Shown piece by piece: positions 1-5,406 of a stretch of 5,406 nt of DNA (its first letter is position 1; each line of letters begins with the position of its first letter). The stretch is from an uncultured Bacteroidales bacterium (GTDB taxonomy: Bacteria; Bacteroidota; Bacteroidia; Bacteroidales; UBA932), in contig CAMZCW010000169.1 of NCBI GenBank assembly GCA_947305045.1, positions 1 to 5,406 of the forward strand, in the 5' to 3' direction. The notes beneath the pieces were generated by a model that was not told the DNA's origin, made no database searches, and saw nothing but the letters and a program-made list of their open reading frames with translations. Both the position numbers and the translations under genes were made by a program.

Positions 1-62
1 TTCGGCCCACCATTACCTACGGCCTGGTGGCCTGCTTTGTGAAAGGAAAGAAAGAGGAATGA
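1..62 (+). CDS. C-terminal end of an unidentified upstream gene, possibly a membrane protein
   Basis: An open frame enters from the left edge, with its first full codon at base 3, and runs 19 codons to a TGA at 60-62. The visible tail contains TITYGLVACFV followed by the charged end KGKKEE. A hydrophobic stretch closed by a lysine-rich cytoplasmic tail is common at the end of inner-membrane transporters, but 19 residues are too few to name a family. The reading as real coding sequence rests mainly on the ATGA overlap between its stop and the start of the next gene, a normal operon arrangement. The frame at base 2 is also open, but it simply continues into the next gene. Confidence 0.55.
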   Translation, partial: RPTITYGLVACFVKGKKEE

Positions 63-1948
63 ACTTAAAAAACAACACGATGAAACAGTTAATTAAGCAA
101 TTTTTTTGCGCGATTGTTTTGTGCGCGCTTGTAGCGGGCCTTGCTTCCTGCAAAAAGGAGGATCCGAAGGACAAAGTCGTGAATCCGTCGGATGTAGATC
201 TGGCAGATCTGACGTGGAATCTTGATTTCCCGTACGAAGTTTATATGTCCCCGGGCGTGGCCGCGGAACTGGCCGATGCCTATCAAGATTTTATTCTGGT
301 GCCCGCCAGCGCAATTACCGAAAACACCTATATGGTGGTGCTGGACAAGGTAAGTGATCTGCCGGCAGAGCAATTGGTGGATCTTTACACAAGGGATGTG
401 GTCATTGCTATCGCCCATCCTAAAAAGGCAGAGATTGAAGCCCTGTTTAAGAACTATCCCAAAATGGGATATTTCCTGGACGATGACAGCATCGACGGAG
501 CACAGCTGGTTGCGCTCAGCAGCTGGAACAATGGCCTTTACATTATTCCGGATGAGGAGCAATTCAAGGAAAGGTATTCCTTCGAAACCGACCACCCCAT
601 CGTCCCCAATCCTGCCGATGCCGCTGCAGGTGATTATGACCCCGAAGATCCCATTGTCTATACCTACGAAGAGGGTCTCGAGTATGACCTCACCTATTAT
701 TTCTTCGGCGCATTTCTGGAGGAATTGCTTGCACAGCGGGCACTCTACGAGGAGGAAGAAGCACAGACCAAAGCGGCCCCCGACAATGCAAATGTCAAGC
801 AGTTTGCCGGCAAGGCGCATGTCTGGGCTGCTGGAACCTTCTCTATCAGCGAGGTCTTTTTCCGTACAAGTTACAAATTTAATGGTACTGCTCCTGTCAC
901 TGTTTCCTACGACGTCTATCCCATCCACGTATATGAGGGAGAGAATGGTGCCGGCGACTATTATTTCATGGATATGACAGCCAATATCGCCAACGACAAA
1001 ATGTTCCAGGGCAAGAATGCCGAATGGACGAGCTTTTTCCCGGTGTATTTGCGGTGGTGCGGTGCTTACGCAAAAACCTTTAAAGTGAGCAGTACCCTGA
1101 TTAACAGCGACAACGCTACGTCGGTGTCCAATGCGATATTCCCGGCAGAAGGTTTCCCGTTCCCCGAAACCATTATCAAGCAAAATGATTATTCAAAAAC
1201 CAAGACTGTTAATGTGGGATGTGGCGTCAGCGGAAACCTTGGCGCGAAAAAAGATAAAGGCCTTAGCGGTGGAGGCAGCGTGAGCGTAAATGCCGGCTGG
1301 AGCTGGAGCGACACCAAACATTGGACGGTAAAGGATGTGGATGTGGAAAACAGGACAGCGAACAGTACTGCCGCCTGGGCGCTTACGTTTAATGAACTGC
1401 CGAAATTCGAATTCTCGCAGGATCAAGGCTTCAATTTGGGGAATTCTCTGGCCTATCGTTCCTCCATGCAGCTTCACGGTTCCTGGGTATGGCACATTCC
1501 CGACATGCCCGATGATACGGAGACCAAACCCCTTCGCATAAAGATTGAGGCCGAAGGCAACTATGGCTTCATGAAATTCTGGGGGACCAAAGCCGATATG
1601 GACACGTACAGTTGGAACTGCAGCTTTACGGCTACCAGGACGATGCCCAAGATGGTGAACTTCAAGGCCGGCAACCTGGTTTTGAAAAATAACACGCAGG
1701 GGAAATTCATCTCCAATATCATGGTGTATAATTCGGCTGGCAAGCCGATTGTACCGGCCTCGGTATTCCAGAACAATTATCCCTCCGGAACAGACATTAA
1801 ACTGGGTGCCTTCAATTGCCAGGAAAACCTGATGGTGAAGTTTAAAATGGATGGTAAGACGTACAAATATACGCTGAACCCGTTTATCAAGACCGTATTC
1901 AAGGAAAATGTCACCCTCTATGCGGCCAACGATTTCACGGAGGAGTAG
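59..1948 (+). CDS. Lipoprotein with a leukocidin/haemolysin-like beta-pore-forming domain
   Basis: Residues 8-31 form a lipoprotein signal peptide: a basic n-region (MKQLIKQ), a hydrophobic core and the lipobox LASC with Cys31 as lipidation site. The mature start CKKED resembles the lysine-plus-acidic export signal of Bacteroidota surface lipoproteins, so surface exposure is inferred. Residues about 32-245 are an unrecognised region ending in a very acidic stretch (EEGLEYD, EEEEAQ). Residues about 250-530 look like the leukocidin fold: beta-rich segments, a Gly/Ser-rich hairpin (381-418), then the DVDVENRT and AAWALTFNELP segments that follow the stem in that family. Residues about 536-629 look like a small beta-sandwich appendix. 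At 629 residues it is about twice the length of classical leukocidins (about 300). I start at 59 because an AAGGA lies 11 bases upstream and the start overlaps the previous stop. ATG 80 in the same frame would give a more typical signal peptide. Lipoprotein status is confident; the fold assignment is by eye. Confidence 0.85.
   Translation: MNLKNNTMKQLIKQFFCAIVLCALVAGLASCKKEDPKDKVVNPSDVDLADLTWNLDFPYEVYMSPGVAAELADAYQDFILVPASAITENTYMVVLDKVSDLPAEQLVDLYTRDVVIAIAHPKKAEIEALFKNYPKMGYFLDDDSIDGAQLVALSSWNNGLYIIPDEEQFKERYSFETDHPIVPNPADAAAGDYDPEDPIVYTYEEGLEYDLTYYFFGAFLEELLAQRALYEEEEAQTKAAPDNANVKQFAGKAHVWAAGTFSISEVFFRTSYKFNGTAPVTVSYDVYPIHVYEGENGAGDYYFMDMTANIANDKMFQGKNAEWTSFFPVYLRWCGAYAKTFKVSSTLINSDNATSVSNAIFPAEGFPFPETIIKQNDYSKTKTVNVGCGVSGNLGAKKDKGLSGGGSVSVNAGWSWSDTKHWTVKDVDVENRTANSTAAWALTFNELPKFEFSQDQGFNLGNSLAYRSSMQLHGSWVWHIPDMPDDTETKPLRIKIEAEGNYGFMKFWGTKADMDTYSWNCSFTATRTMPKMVNFKAGNLVLKNNTQGKFISNIMVYNSAGKPIVPASVFQNNYPSGTDIKLGAFNCQENLMVKFKMDGKTYKYTLNPFIKTVFKENVTLYAANDFTEE
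1199..1312 (+). other. Candidate membrane-inserting beta-hairpin (stem) of the leukocidin-like domain
   Basis: This stretch encodes residues 381-418. Two segments of alternating small/polar and hydrophobic residues (TVNVGCGVSGNLGA and GGGSVSVNAGWSWS) flank a charged turn (KKDKGLS). The aromatic pair W414/W416 lies at one end, as expected at a membrane interface. Leukocidin-family toxins carry such a Gly/Ser-rich hairpin that unfolds into the transmembrane barrel. The alternation is visible in the sequence; insertion into a membrane is inferred. Confidence 0.5.
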
Positions 1949-1997
1949 TCAAGCATGAAAAGACGTAAAAGATACCATCCGCAAAAACAAAAAAACC
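1949..1997 (+). promoter_or_regulatory. A-rich intergenic leader before the first carboxylesterase
   Basis: This 49-base gap contains no TTTG or TAnnTTTG elements of the Bacteroidota promoter type and no obvious hairpin terminator, so the downstream gene is probably read through from upstream. Its last 17 bases are almost all A and C (GCAAAAACAAAAAAACC), with no Shine-Dalgarno sequence. Unstructured A-rich leaders commonly replace Shine-Dalgarno sites in Bacteroidota. The site supports ATG 1998 as the start of the next gene. Confidence 0.4.
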
Positions 1998-3578
1998 ATG
2001 GAATTAGCTGAAATCAGAGAGGCCCTGAAAGCCATGTACGGTGGGGAGAACAAGCCTGTCACCGACGGAAATTATGACAAATCGCTTGCTGTCAAGTGCA
2101 TCAACGGCACGTTTGTGGGCAGGAAGAAAGAAAACGTCATTGCCTACCGGGGCATCCCGTATGTGGGGAAGCAGCCGGTAGGCGACCTCCGCTGGAAAGC
2201 CCCGGTGGACGCAGCCCCTTGCGACGGTGTGTTCGAGGCCTTTTACAATGCCAAGAGCGCCTTTGGAAACGGACAGATGGAAACGGGTTCCCTGTACTAT
2301 ATGGACGAGGACTGCCTGTATCTGAATGTGTTCAAGCAGGACGATGCCGCCGGGAAGAAACCGGTCATGGTCTGGATTCATGGCGGCGGCTTCGAGGCCG
2401 GTGGAACCATCGACCCGGTGTTTGACTGCCACAATTTTGTGCAGGAGAATCCGGACGTCATCGTGGTTACCATTGCGTACCGCCTGGGCGTCATGGGCTT
2501 CCTGCACCTGTCCCATCTGCCGGACGGCGGCGAGTACCCGGATTCCCAGAATCTGGGCCTCCTGGACCAGGTAAAAGCGCTCAAGTGGGTGCACGAGAAC
2601 ATTGCAGCCTTTGGCGGGGACCCGGACAACGTGACCATCTGGGGCGAATCCGCCGGAGCTGGCAGCTGCACCCTGCTGCCCCTGATTCCGGGTTCCCAGC
2701 AGTTCTTCCACCGGCTCATCGCCCAGAGCGGTTCCGTGAACCTGACCCGTTCCCCGGAAGAGGCCATCGCGTGCACGGAGAAGCTGATGGATGCCCTGGG
2801 CTGCCGGACGGTGGCCGATCTCCTGAAGGTGGACGGCGAGAAGCTGCTGGAAACCGCTACGGCGGTGCTTTTCCTGCACCAGTTCCCGGAAAGGGACGGA
2901 AAGTATCTGCCCACGGACACGTTTGCGGCATACGCCGCTGGTGCGGCCAAGGATATCGACATGCTCATCGGCTGCAACAAGGACGAGATGAATTTCTTTG
3001 TGTCCAGCTTCGGCCTGGAAGGCTGGGACGCCTGGGTGGAGGGCCGCCTGAAGGAGAAGTTCGCCCGGCTGCTTCCGGAGGAAAAGGCGCTGGTGGACAG
3101 CTATATGAAGGATGTGAAGGGGGACTACTTCCAGCCGGGCGCCAGCCTGCTTAGCCAGAGCTGGTTCAATGCGCCCATTTTCCGCCTTGCGGAGGAGCAG
3201 ACCAAGAGCGGCGGCAAGGCGTACGTGTATTACTTCACGCCGGAGTCGCCGGACCCCATCATGAAATGCGGCCATGCCATAGAGCTTTCCATCGTGTTCC
3301 ATCATCCGGAATACAGCTCGGACCTGGGACGCGCCTTCGATGCCACCTTCTGCAAGGCCATGCGGAGCATGTGGGTGCAGTTTGCCCGGACAGGCAATCC
3401 GTCGCTCACTGCCGCCCAGTCCCCGGACGGCAAGGCCAAGGAGTGGCCGCTCTATGACCTTCAGGACAAGCCGGTGATGGTCCTGGATGAGTTTGACATT
3501 CACCCGGAGAAAGAGGCGGAGCGGCAGATTGTGGACTGGGAGAGAACCTATTTCCTTACCAAGTATTACGCGTTATGA
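1998..3578 (+). CDS. Type-B carboxylesterase (COesterase family, alpha/beta hydrolase), first of a tandem pair
   Basis: A 526-residue serine esterase predicted to hydrolyse carboxylic ester bonds; substrate unknown. Family landmarks appear in order: GIPYVGKQPVGDLRW (52-66, canonical GIPYA-PPVG-LRF block), EDCLYLNVF (104-112), oxyanion-hole HGGGF (128-132), GGDPDNVTIWGESAG with nucleophile Ser218, the acid loop GCNKDE with Glu330, and GHAIEL with His426. The triad is therefore complete with normal spacing, and the length is typical of bacterial members. There is no signal peptide, so it should be cytoplasmic. Loop residue Met331 stands where most relatives have Gly. Its nearest relative here is the next gene. 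Compared with that copy, it has a longer N-terminus (7 residues) and an 11-residue longer loop near 469-482. ATG 2034 (Met13) is a possible alternative start, but the A-rich leader favours 1998. Third codon positions look richer in G/C than in the upstream lipoprotein gene. Confidence 0.95.
   Translation: MELAEIREALKAMYGGENKPVTDGNYDKSLAVKCINGTFVGRKKENVIAYRGIPYVGKQPVGDLRWKAPVDAAPCDGVFEAFYNAKSAFGNGQMETGSLYYMDEDCLYLNVFKQDDAAGKKPVMVWIHGGGFEAGGTIDPVFDCHNFVQENPDVIVVTIAYRLGVMGFLHLSHLPDGGEYPDSQNLGLLDQVKALKWVHENIAAFGGDPDNVTIWGESAGAGSCTLLPLIPGSQQFFHRLIAQSGSVNLTRSPEEAIACTEKLMDALGCRTVADLLKVDGEKLLETATAVLFLHQFPERDGKYLPTDTFAAYAAGAAKDIDMLIGCNKDEMNFFVSSFGLEGWDAWVEGRLKEKFARLLPEEKALVDSYMKDVKGDYFQPGASLLSQSWFNAPIFRLAEEQTKSGGKAYVYYFTPESPDPIMKCGHAIELSIVFHHPEYSSDLGRAFDATFCKAMRSMWVQFARTGNPSLTAAQSPDGKAKEWPLYDLQDKPVMVLDEFDIHPEKEAERQIVDWERTYFLTKYYAL
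2643..2657 (+). other. Nucleophile elbow GESAG of the first esterase
   Basis: The five codons encode Gly216-Glu-Ser218-Ala-Gly220, the GxSxG elbow in the GESAG form typical of type-B carboxylesterases. Ser218 is the expected catalytic nucleophile. Confidence 0.93.
2970..2992 (+). repeat. 23-base exact direct repeat shared by the two esterase genes (second copy 4541-4563)
   Basis: This block codes for the catalytic-acid loop (GCNKDEMN region) and recurs without mismatch at 4541-4563. A second exact block of 22 bases, over the LRWKAPVD coding region, is at 2190-2211 and 3746-3767. These are the longest matches I noticed within a much longer diverged tandem duplication. They probably reflect common origin plus protein constraint, not a mobile element. 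Confidence 0.8.
3575..3578 (+). other. ATGA stop/start overlap coupling the two esterases
   Basis: The TGA stop of the first esterase (3576-3578) overlaps the ATG of the second (3575-3577). No Shine-Dalgarno sequence precedes this ATG, so re-initiation by ribosomes finishing the upstream gene is the likely route. Both proteins would then be made from one message in linked amounts. Confidence 0.75.
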
Positions 3579-5116
3579 GTGCAGTCATCCCTAAATACGG
3601 CGAGAATCGTCCCATTACAGACGGCAAGTATGACAAGTCGCTGGCAGTCAAGTGTATAAACGGCACCTTCGTGGGCCAAAAGCAGGAGAACGTCCTTTCC
3701 TTCAAGGGCATTCCCTATGTGGGCGCGCAGCCCGTGGGGGACCTTCGCTGGAAAGCCCCGGTGGACGTGATGCCCTGCGACGGCGTGTACGAAGCCTTTT
3801 ACTATGGCAAAAGCCCCGTCCAGTCGCCCGGGGATCCCTCGGCCCTTTACCCGATGGGGGAGGACTGCCTGTCCCTGAACATCTGGAAGGCGGAAGGCCC
3901 TGCTGCCGGAAGGCCGGTCATGGTGTGGATTTACGGCGGCGCCTTCGAGGTAGGCGGCACCACGGACCCGCAGTACGACTGTGTGAATCTGGTAAAGGAG
4001 AATCCGGATGTGATTTTTGTCACCATCAACTACCGGGTGAGCTTCATGGGCTTTTTCCACCTGGCCCACCTGGCCGATGGAGCAGATTACCAGGATGCCC
4101 CCAATCTGGGCCTCATGGACCAGATGATGGCCCTCAAGTGGGTGCATGAGAACATTGCCGCTTTTGGCGGGGACCCGGAAAATGTGACCATCTGGGGCGA
4201 GTCTGCCGGCGGCGCCAGTTGTTCCCTGCTTCCTTTGGTAAAGGGCTCCCACCGGTATTTCCGACGGGCCATTATCCAGAGCGGCTCTCCCACGCAGACC
4301 CGCACCCCGGAGCAGGCGATTGCCTGCACGGACAAGGTGATGGAAGCACTGGGCTGCAAGACGGTAGCGGACCTGCTGCAGGTGAGCGCGGAGAAACTCA
4401 CGGAGGCGTGGACCGAACTATACGGCTTTTTCCAGAAGCTGGGTATTCGCACATTTCCGGAAAGGGACGGGAAGTATCTGCCCCTGGACACCTGGAAGGC
4501 CTACGAAGAAGGTGCAGCCAAGGATATCGTGCTCCTGCAGGGCTGCAACAAGGACGAGATGAACACCTTCCTGGGCGTTGTGGGCGTGGATGTCTGGAAT
4601 GCCTGGGCCGATAGTCGCCTGGAGGAAAAACGCGCGCAGCTGACAGACGCGGAAAAAGCGCTGGTAAAAAGCTACATGGATGCCATCCCGGGAGAGCGCT
4701 ACGAAGCCACTGTGCGGCTGTTCAGCCAAATCATGTTCATTGCCCCTCAAATCCGTCTGTCGGAAGCGCAGGCCAAGGCCGGCGGCAAGTCGTATACCTA
4801 CTACTACACGGTAGAGTCGGCCCTGCCCCTGATTAAAAGCGGACATGCGTCGGAGCTCTCCGTTGTGTTTAACCACCCTGAATTCCAGGATTTTACGGGA
4901 CGGGCCTACGATGAGGCGTTCTGTCGCGCCATGCGAAAGCTGTGGGTGCAGTTTGCCCGCACCGGCACCCCCTCCCCGGAGTGGCCGCTGTATAACCTTC
5001 AGGACAAACCGGTGATGGTGCTGGACGAGCAAGACATCCATCCTGCAACGGAATCGGAACTTAGCATTGTAGATTGGGAAAGGAGTTATTTCCTCACCAA
5101 TTATTATATGCCTTAA
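3575..5116 (+). CDS. Type-B carboxylesterase (COesterase family, alpha/beta hydrolase), second of a tandem pair
   Basis: A 513-residue serine esterase, paralogous to the preceding gene along its whole length (roughly 60% identical residues judged by eye, not computed). Landmarks: GIPYVGAQPVGDLRW (45-59), GEDCLSLNIW (96-104), oxyanion-hole YGGAF (120-124), GGDPENVTIWGESAG with nucleophile Ser210, GCNKDE with acid Glu328, and GHASEL with His424. All catalytic elements are intact. It differs from its partner in the oxyanion hole (YGGAF instead of HGGGF), in an insertion of about five residues near 280-292 (ELYGFFQKLGIR), and in lacking the 11-residue loop before EWPLY. Such differences near the active-site entrance suggest a changed substrate range; that is inference. 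There is no signal peptide, so cytoplasmic location is expected. The substrate is unknown. The start is fixed by the ATGA overlap with the upstream gene. Confidence 0.95.
   Translation: MSAVIPKYGENRPITDGKYDKSLAVKCINGTFVGQKQENVLSFKGIPYVGAQPVGDLRWKAPVDVMPCDGVYEAFYYGKSPVQSPGDPSALYPMGEDCLSLNIWKAEGPAAGRPVMVWIYGGAFEVGGTTDPQYDCVNLVKENPDVIFVTINYRVSFMGFFHLAHLADGADYQDAPNLGLMDQMMALKWVHENIAAFGGDPENVTIWGESAGGASCSLLPLVKGSHRYFRRAIIQSGSPTQTRTPEQAIACTDKVMEALGCKTVADLLQVSAEKLTEAWTELYGFFQKLGIRTFPERDGKYLPLDTWKAYEEGAAKDIVLLQGCNKDEMNTFLGVVGVDVWNAWADSRLEEKRAQLTDAEKALVKSYMDAIPGERYEATVRLFSQIMFIAPQIRLSEAQAKAGGKSYTYYYTVESALPLIKSGHASELSVVFNHPEFQDFTGRAYDEAFCRAMRKLWVQFARTGTPSPEWPLYNLQDKPVMVLDEQDIHPATESELSIVDWERSYFLTNYYMP
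4196..4210 (+). other. Nucleophile elbow GESAG of the second esterase
   Basis: The codons encode Gly208-Glu-Ser210-Ala-Gly212, matching the elbow of the first copy. Ser210 is the expected catalytic nucleophile. Confidence 0.93.
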
Positions 5117-5120
5117 CAGA

Positions 5121-5406
5121 ATGAAACTAAACTTAGCAATGATGAAAAAAGTGATTGTATGGACCCTGATGGGTCTTCTGGTCCTGTGCCTGTCGGCCTG
5201 TAACAAAGGAGCTCACAACACGGATGTTACGGACTATTCCGTGCGGGCGAACTGGTGCAAGATTCCTGCCATTACCAAGGATGTGGACATGTTCTATATC
5301 CCGGCTACCAATTATGATGGAGAGGAGGCCGGCGCCCCGAATTTCGCGCCCATCGACAACAAGGAGATGGTTGCCGGCATTGCCGACGAATACATGGCGC
5401 ATGCCA
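5121..5406 (+). CDS. N-terminal part of a lipoprotein, probably a DUF3089-type alpha/beta hydrolase
   Basis: Ninety-five codons are visible before the window ends. A lipoprotein signal peptide is clear: a basic start (MMKK), hydrophobic core (VIVWTLMGLLVLCL) and lipobox LSAC with Cys27. After the cysteine comes NKGAHNTD, without a compact acidic run, so anchoring facing the periplasm is a little more likely than surface display. The mature part has ANWCKIP (43-49), then KDVDMFYIPATNY (53-65) and FAPIDNKEMVAG (75-86). This resembles the start of DUF3089 proteins (alpha/beta hydrolase-like), where a VDVFY-hPT strand is followed by a D-N-x-x-M helix. The nucleophile elbow would lie beyond the window, so activity cannot be judged. 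The ATG at 5121 is four bases after the previous stop; ATGs at 5139 and 5142 are in-frame alternatives that would give a shorter n-region. No Shine-Dalgarno site precedes any of them. Lipoprotein status is firm, family moderate. Confidence 0.8.
   Translation, partial: MKLNLAMMKKVIVWTLMGLLVLCLSACNKGAHNTDVTDYSVRANWCKIPAITKDVDMFYIPATNYDGEEAGAPNFAPIDNKEMVAGIADEYMAHA

Noticed and set aside
89..1183. A 364-codon open frame on the - strand opposite the lipoprotein gene
   Set aside because: The + strand frame has a signal peptide, lipobox and family-like motifs, while the antisense translation shows no domain or plausible start context.
1955..2011. An 18-codon mini-frame starting MKRRKRYHP in the gap before the first esterase
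   Set aside because: It is very basic and overlaps the next start, so a leader peptide was considered. It has no ribosome-binding site, no repeated regulatory codons and no attenuator-like hairpin, and an A-rich gap gives such lysine/arginine frames by chance.
2004..3503. A 499-codon open frame on the - strand opposite the first esterase
   Set aside because: It lies wholly antisense to a gene with every catalytic motif of its family. Its composition is that of a shadow frame of GC-rich coding DNA, and it has no recognisable domain. A similar antisense frame opposite the second esterase only mirrors the duplication.
1998..5116. The duplicated esterases as a product of a mobile element
   Set aside because: No transposase, terminal inverted repeats or target duplications are visible. 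The repeat units match gene boundaries and have diverged widely, which fits ordinary tandem gene duplication.
4418..5206. A 262-codon - strand frame spanning the end of the second esterase and the start of the last lipoprotein
   Set aside because: It crosses two well-supported + strand genes and shows no coherent protein features.
1..5406. CRISPR arrays, tRNA or rRNA genes, riboswitches
   Set aside because: The window is almost completely protein-coding, and the only gap above 10 bases is 49 bases. I saw no short regular repeats or RNA-gene signatures.

Overview
The window looks like a stretch of one operon from a Bacteroidota genome, most likely a gut-type member of the Bacteroidales. This placement is inferred. 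Two proteins have lipoprotein signal peptides, one followed by a lysine/acidic run of the kind that exports lipoproteins to the cell surface in this phylum. Start codons mostly follow A-rich leaders or stop/start overlaps, not strong Shine-Dalgarno sites. The base composition is moderately GC-rich. All genes lie on the + strand, the largest gap is 49 bases, and no promoter or terminator is visible.

Layout: (1) bases 1-62 hold the last 19 codons of an unidentified gene, possibly a membrane protein. (2) 59-1948 encodes a 629-residue lipoprotein. Its central part resembles the leukocidin/haemolysin beta-pore-forming toxin family and includes a glycine/serine-rich beta-hairpin. (3) 1998-3578 and (4) 3575-5116 encode two tandem, clearly paralogous type-B carboxylesterases with complete Ser-Glu-His triads and no signal peptides. 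(5) From 5121 to the window edge is the start of a second lipoprotein, whose first residues after the signal look like a DUF3089-type alpha/beta hydrolase.

Two junctions are four-base ATGA overlaps and a third gap is only four bases, so translation is probably coupled through most of the cluster. The plausible shared theme is ester hydrolysis: two cytosolic esterases plus one probable envelope hydrolase, next to a probably surface-exposed leukocidin-fold lipoprotein. The substrate, and whether the leukocidin-like protein makes pores or only binds something, cannot be read from the sequence. The most unusual element is that lipoprotein. The esterases are individually ordinary family members, but they form an informative duplicated pair.
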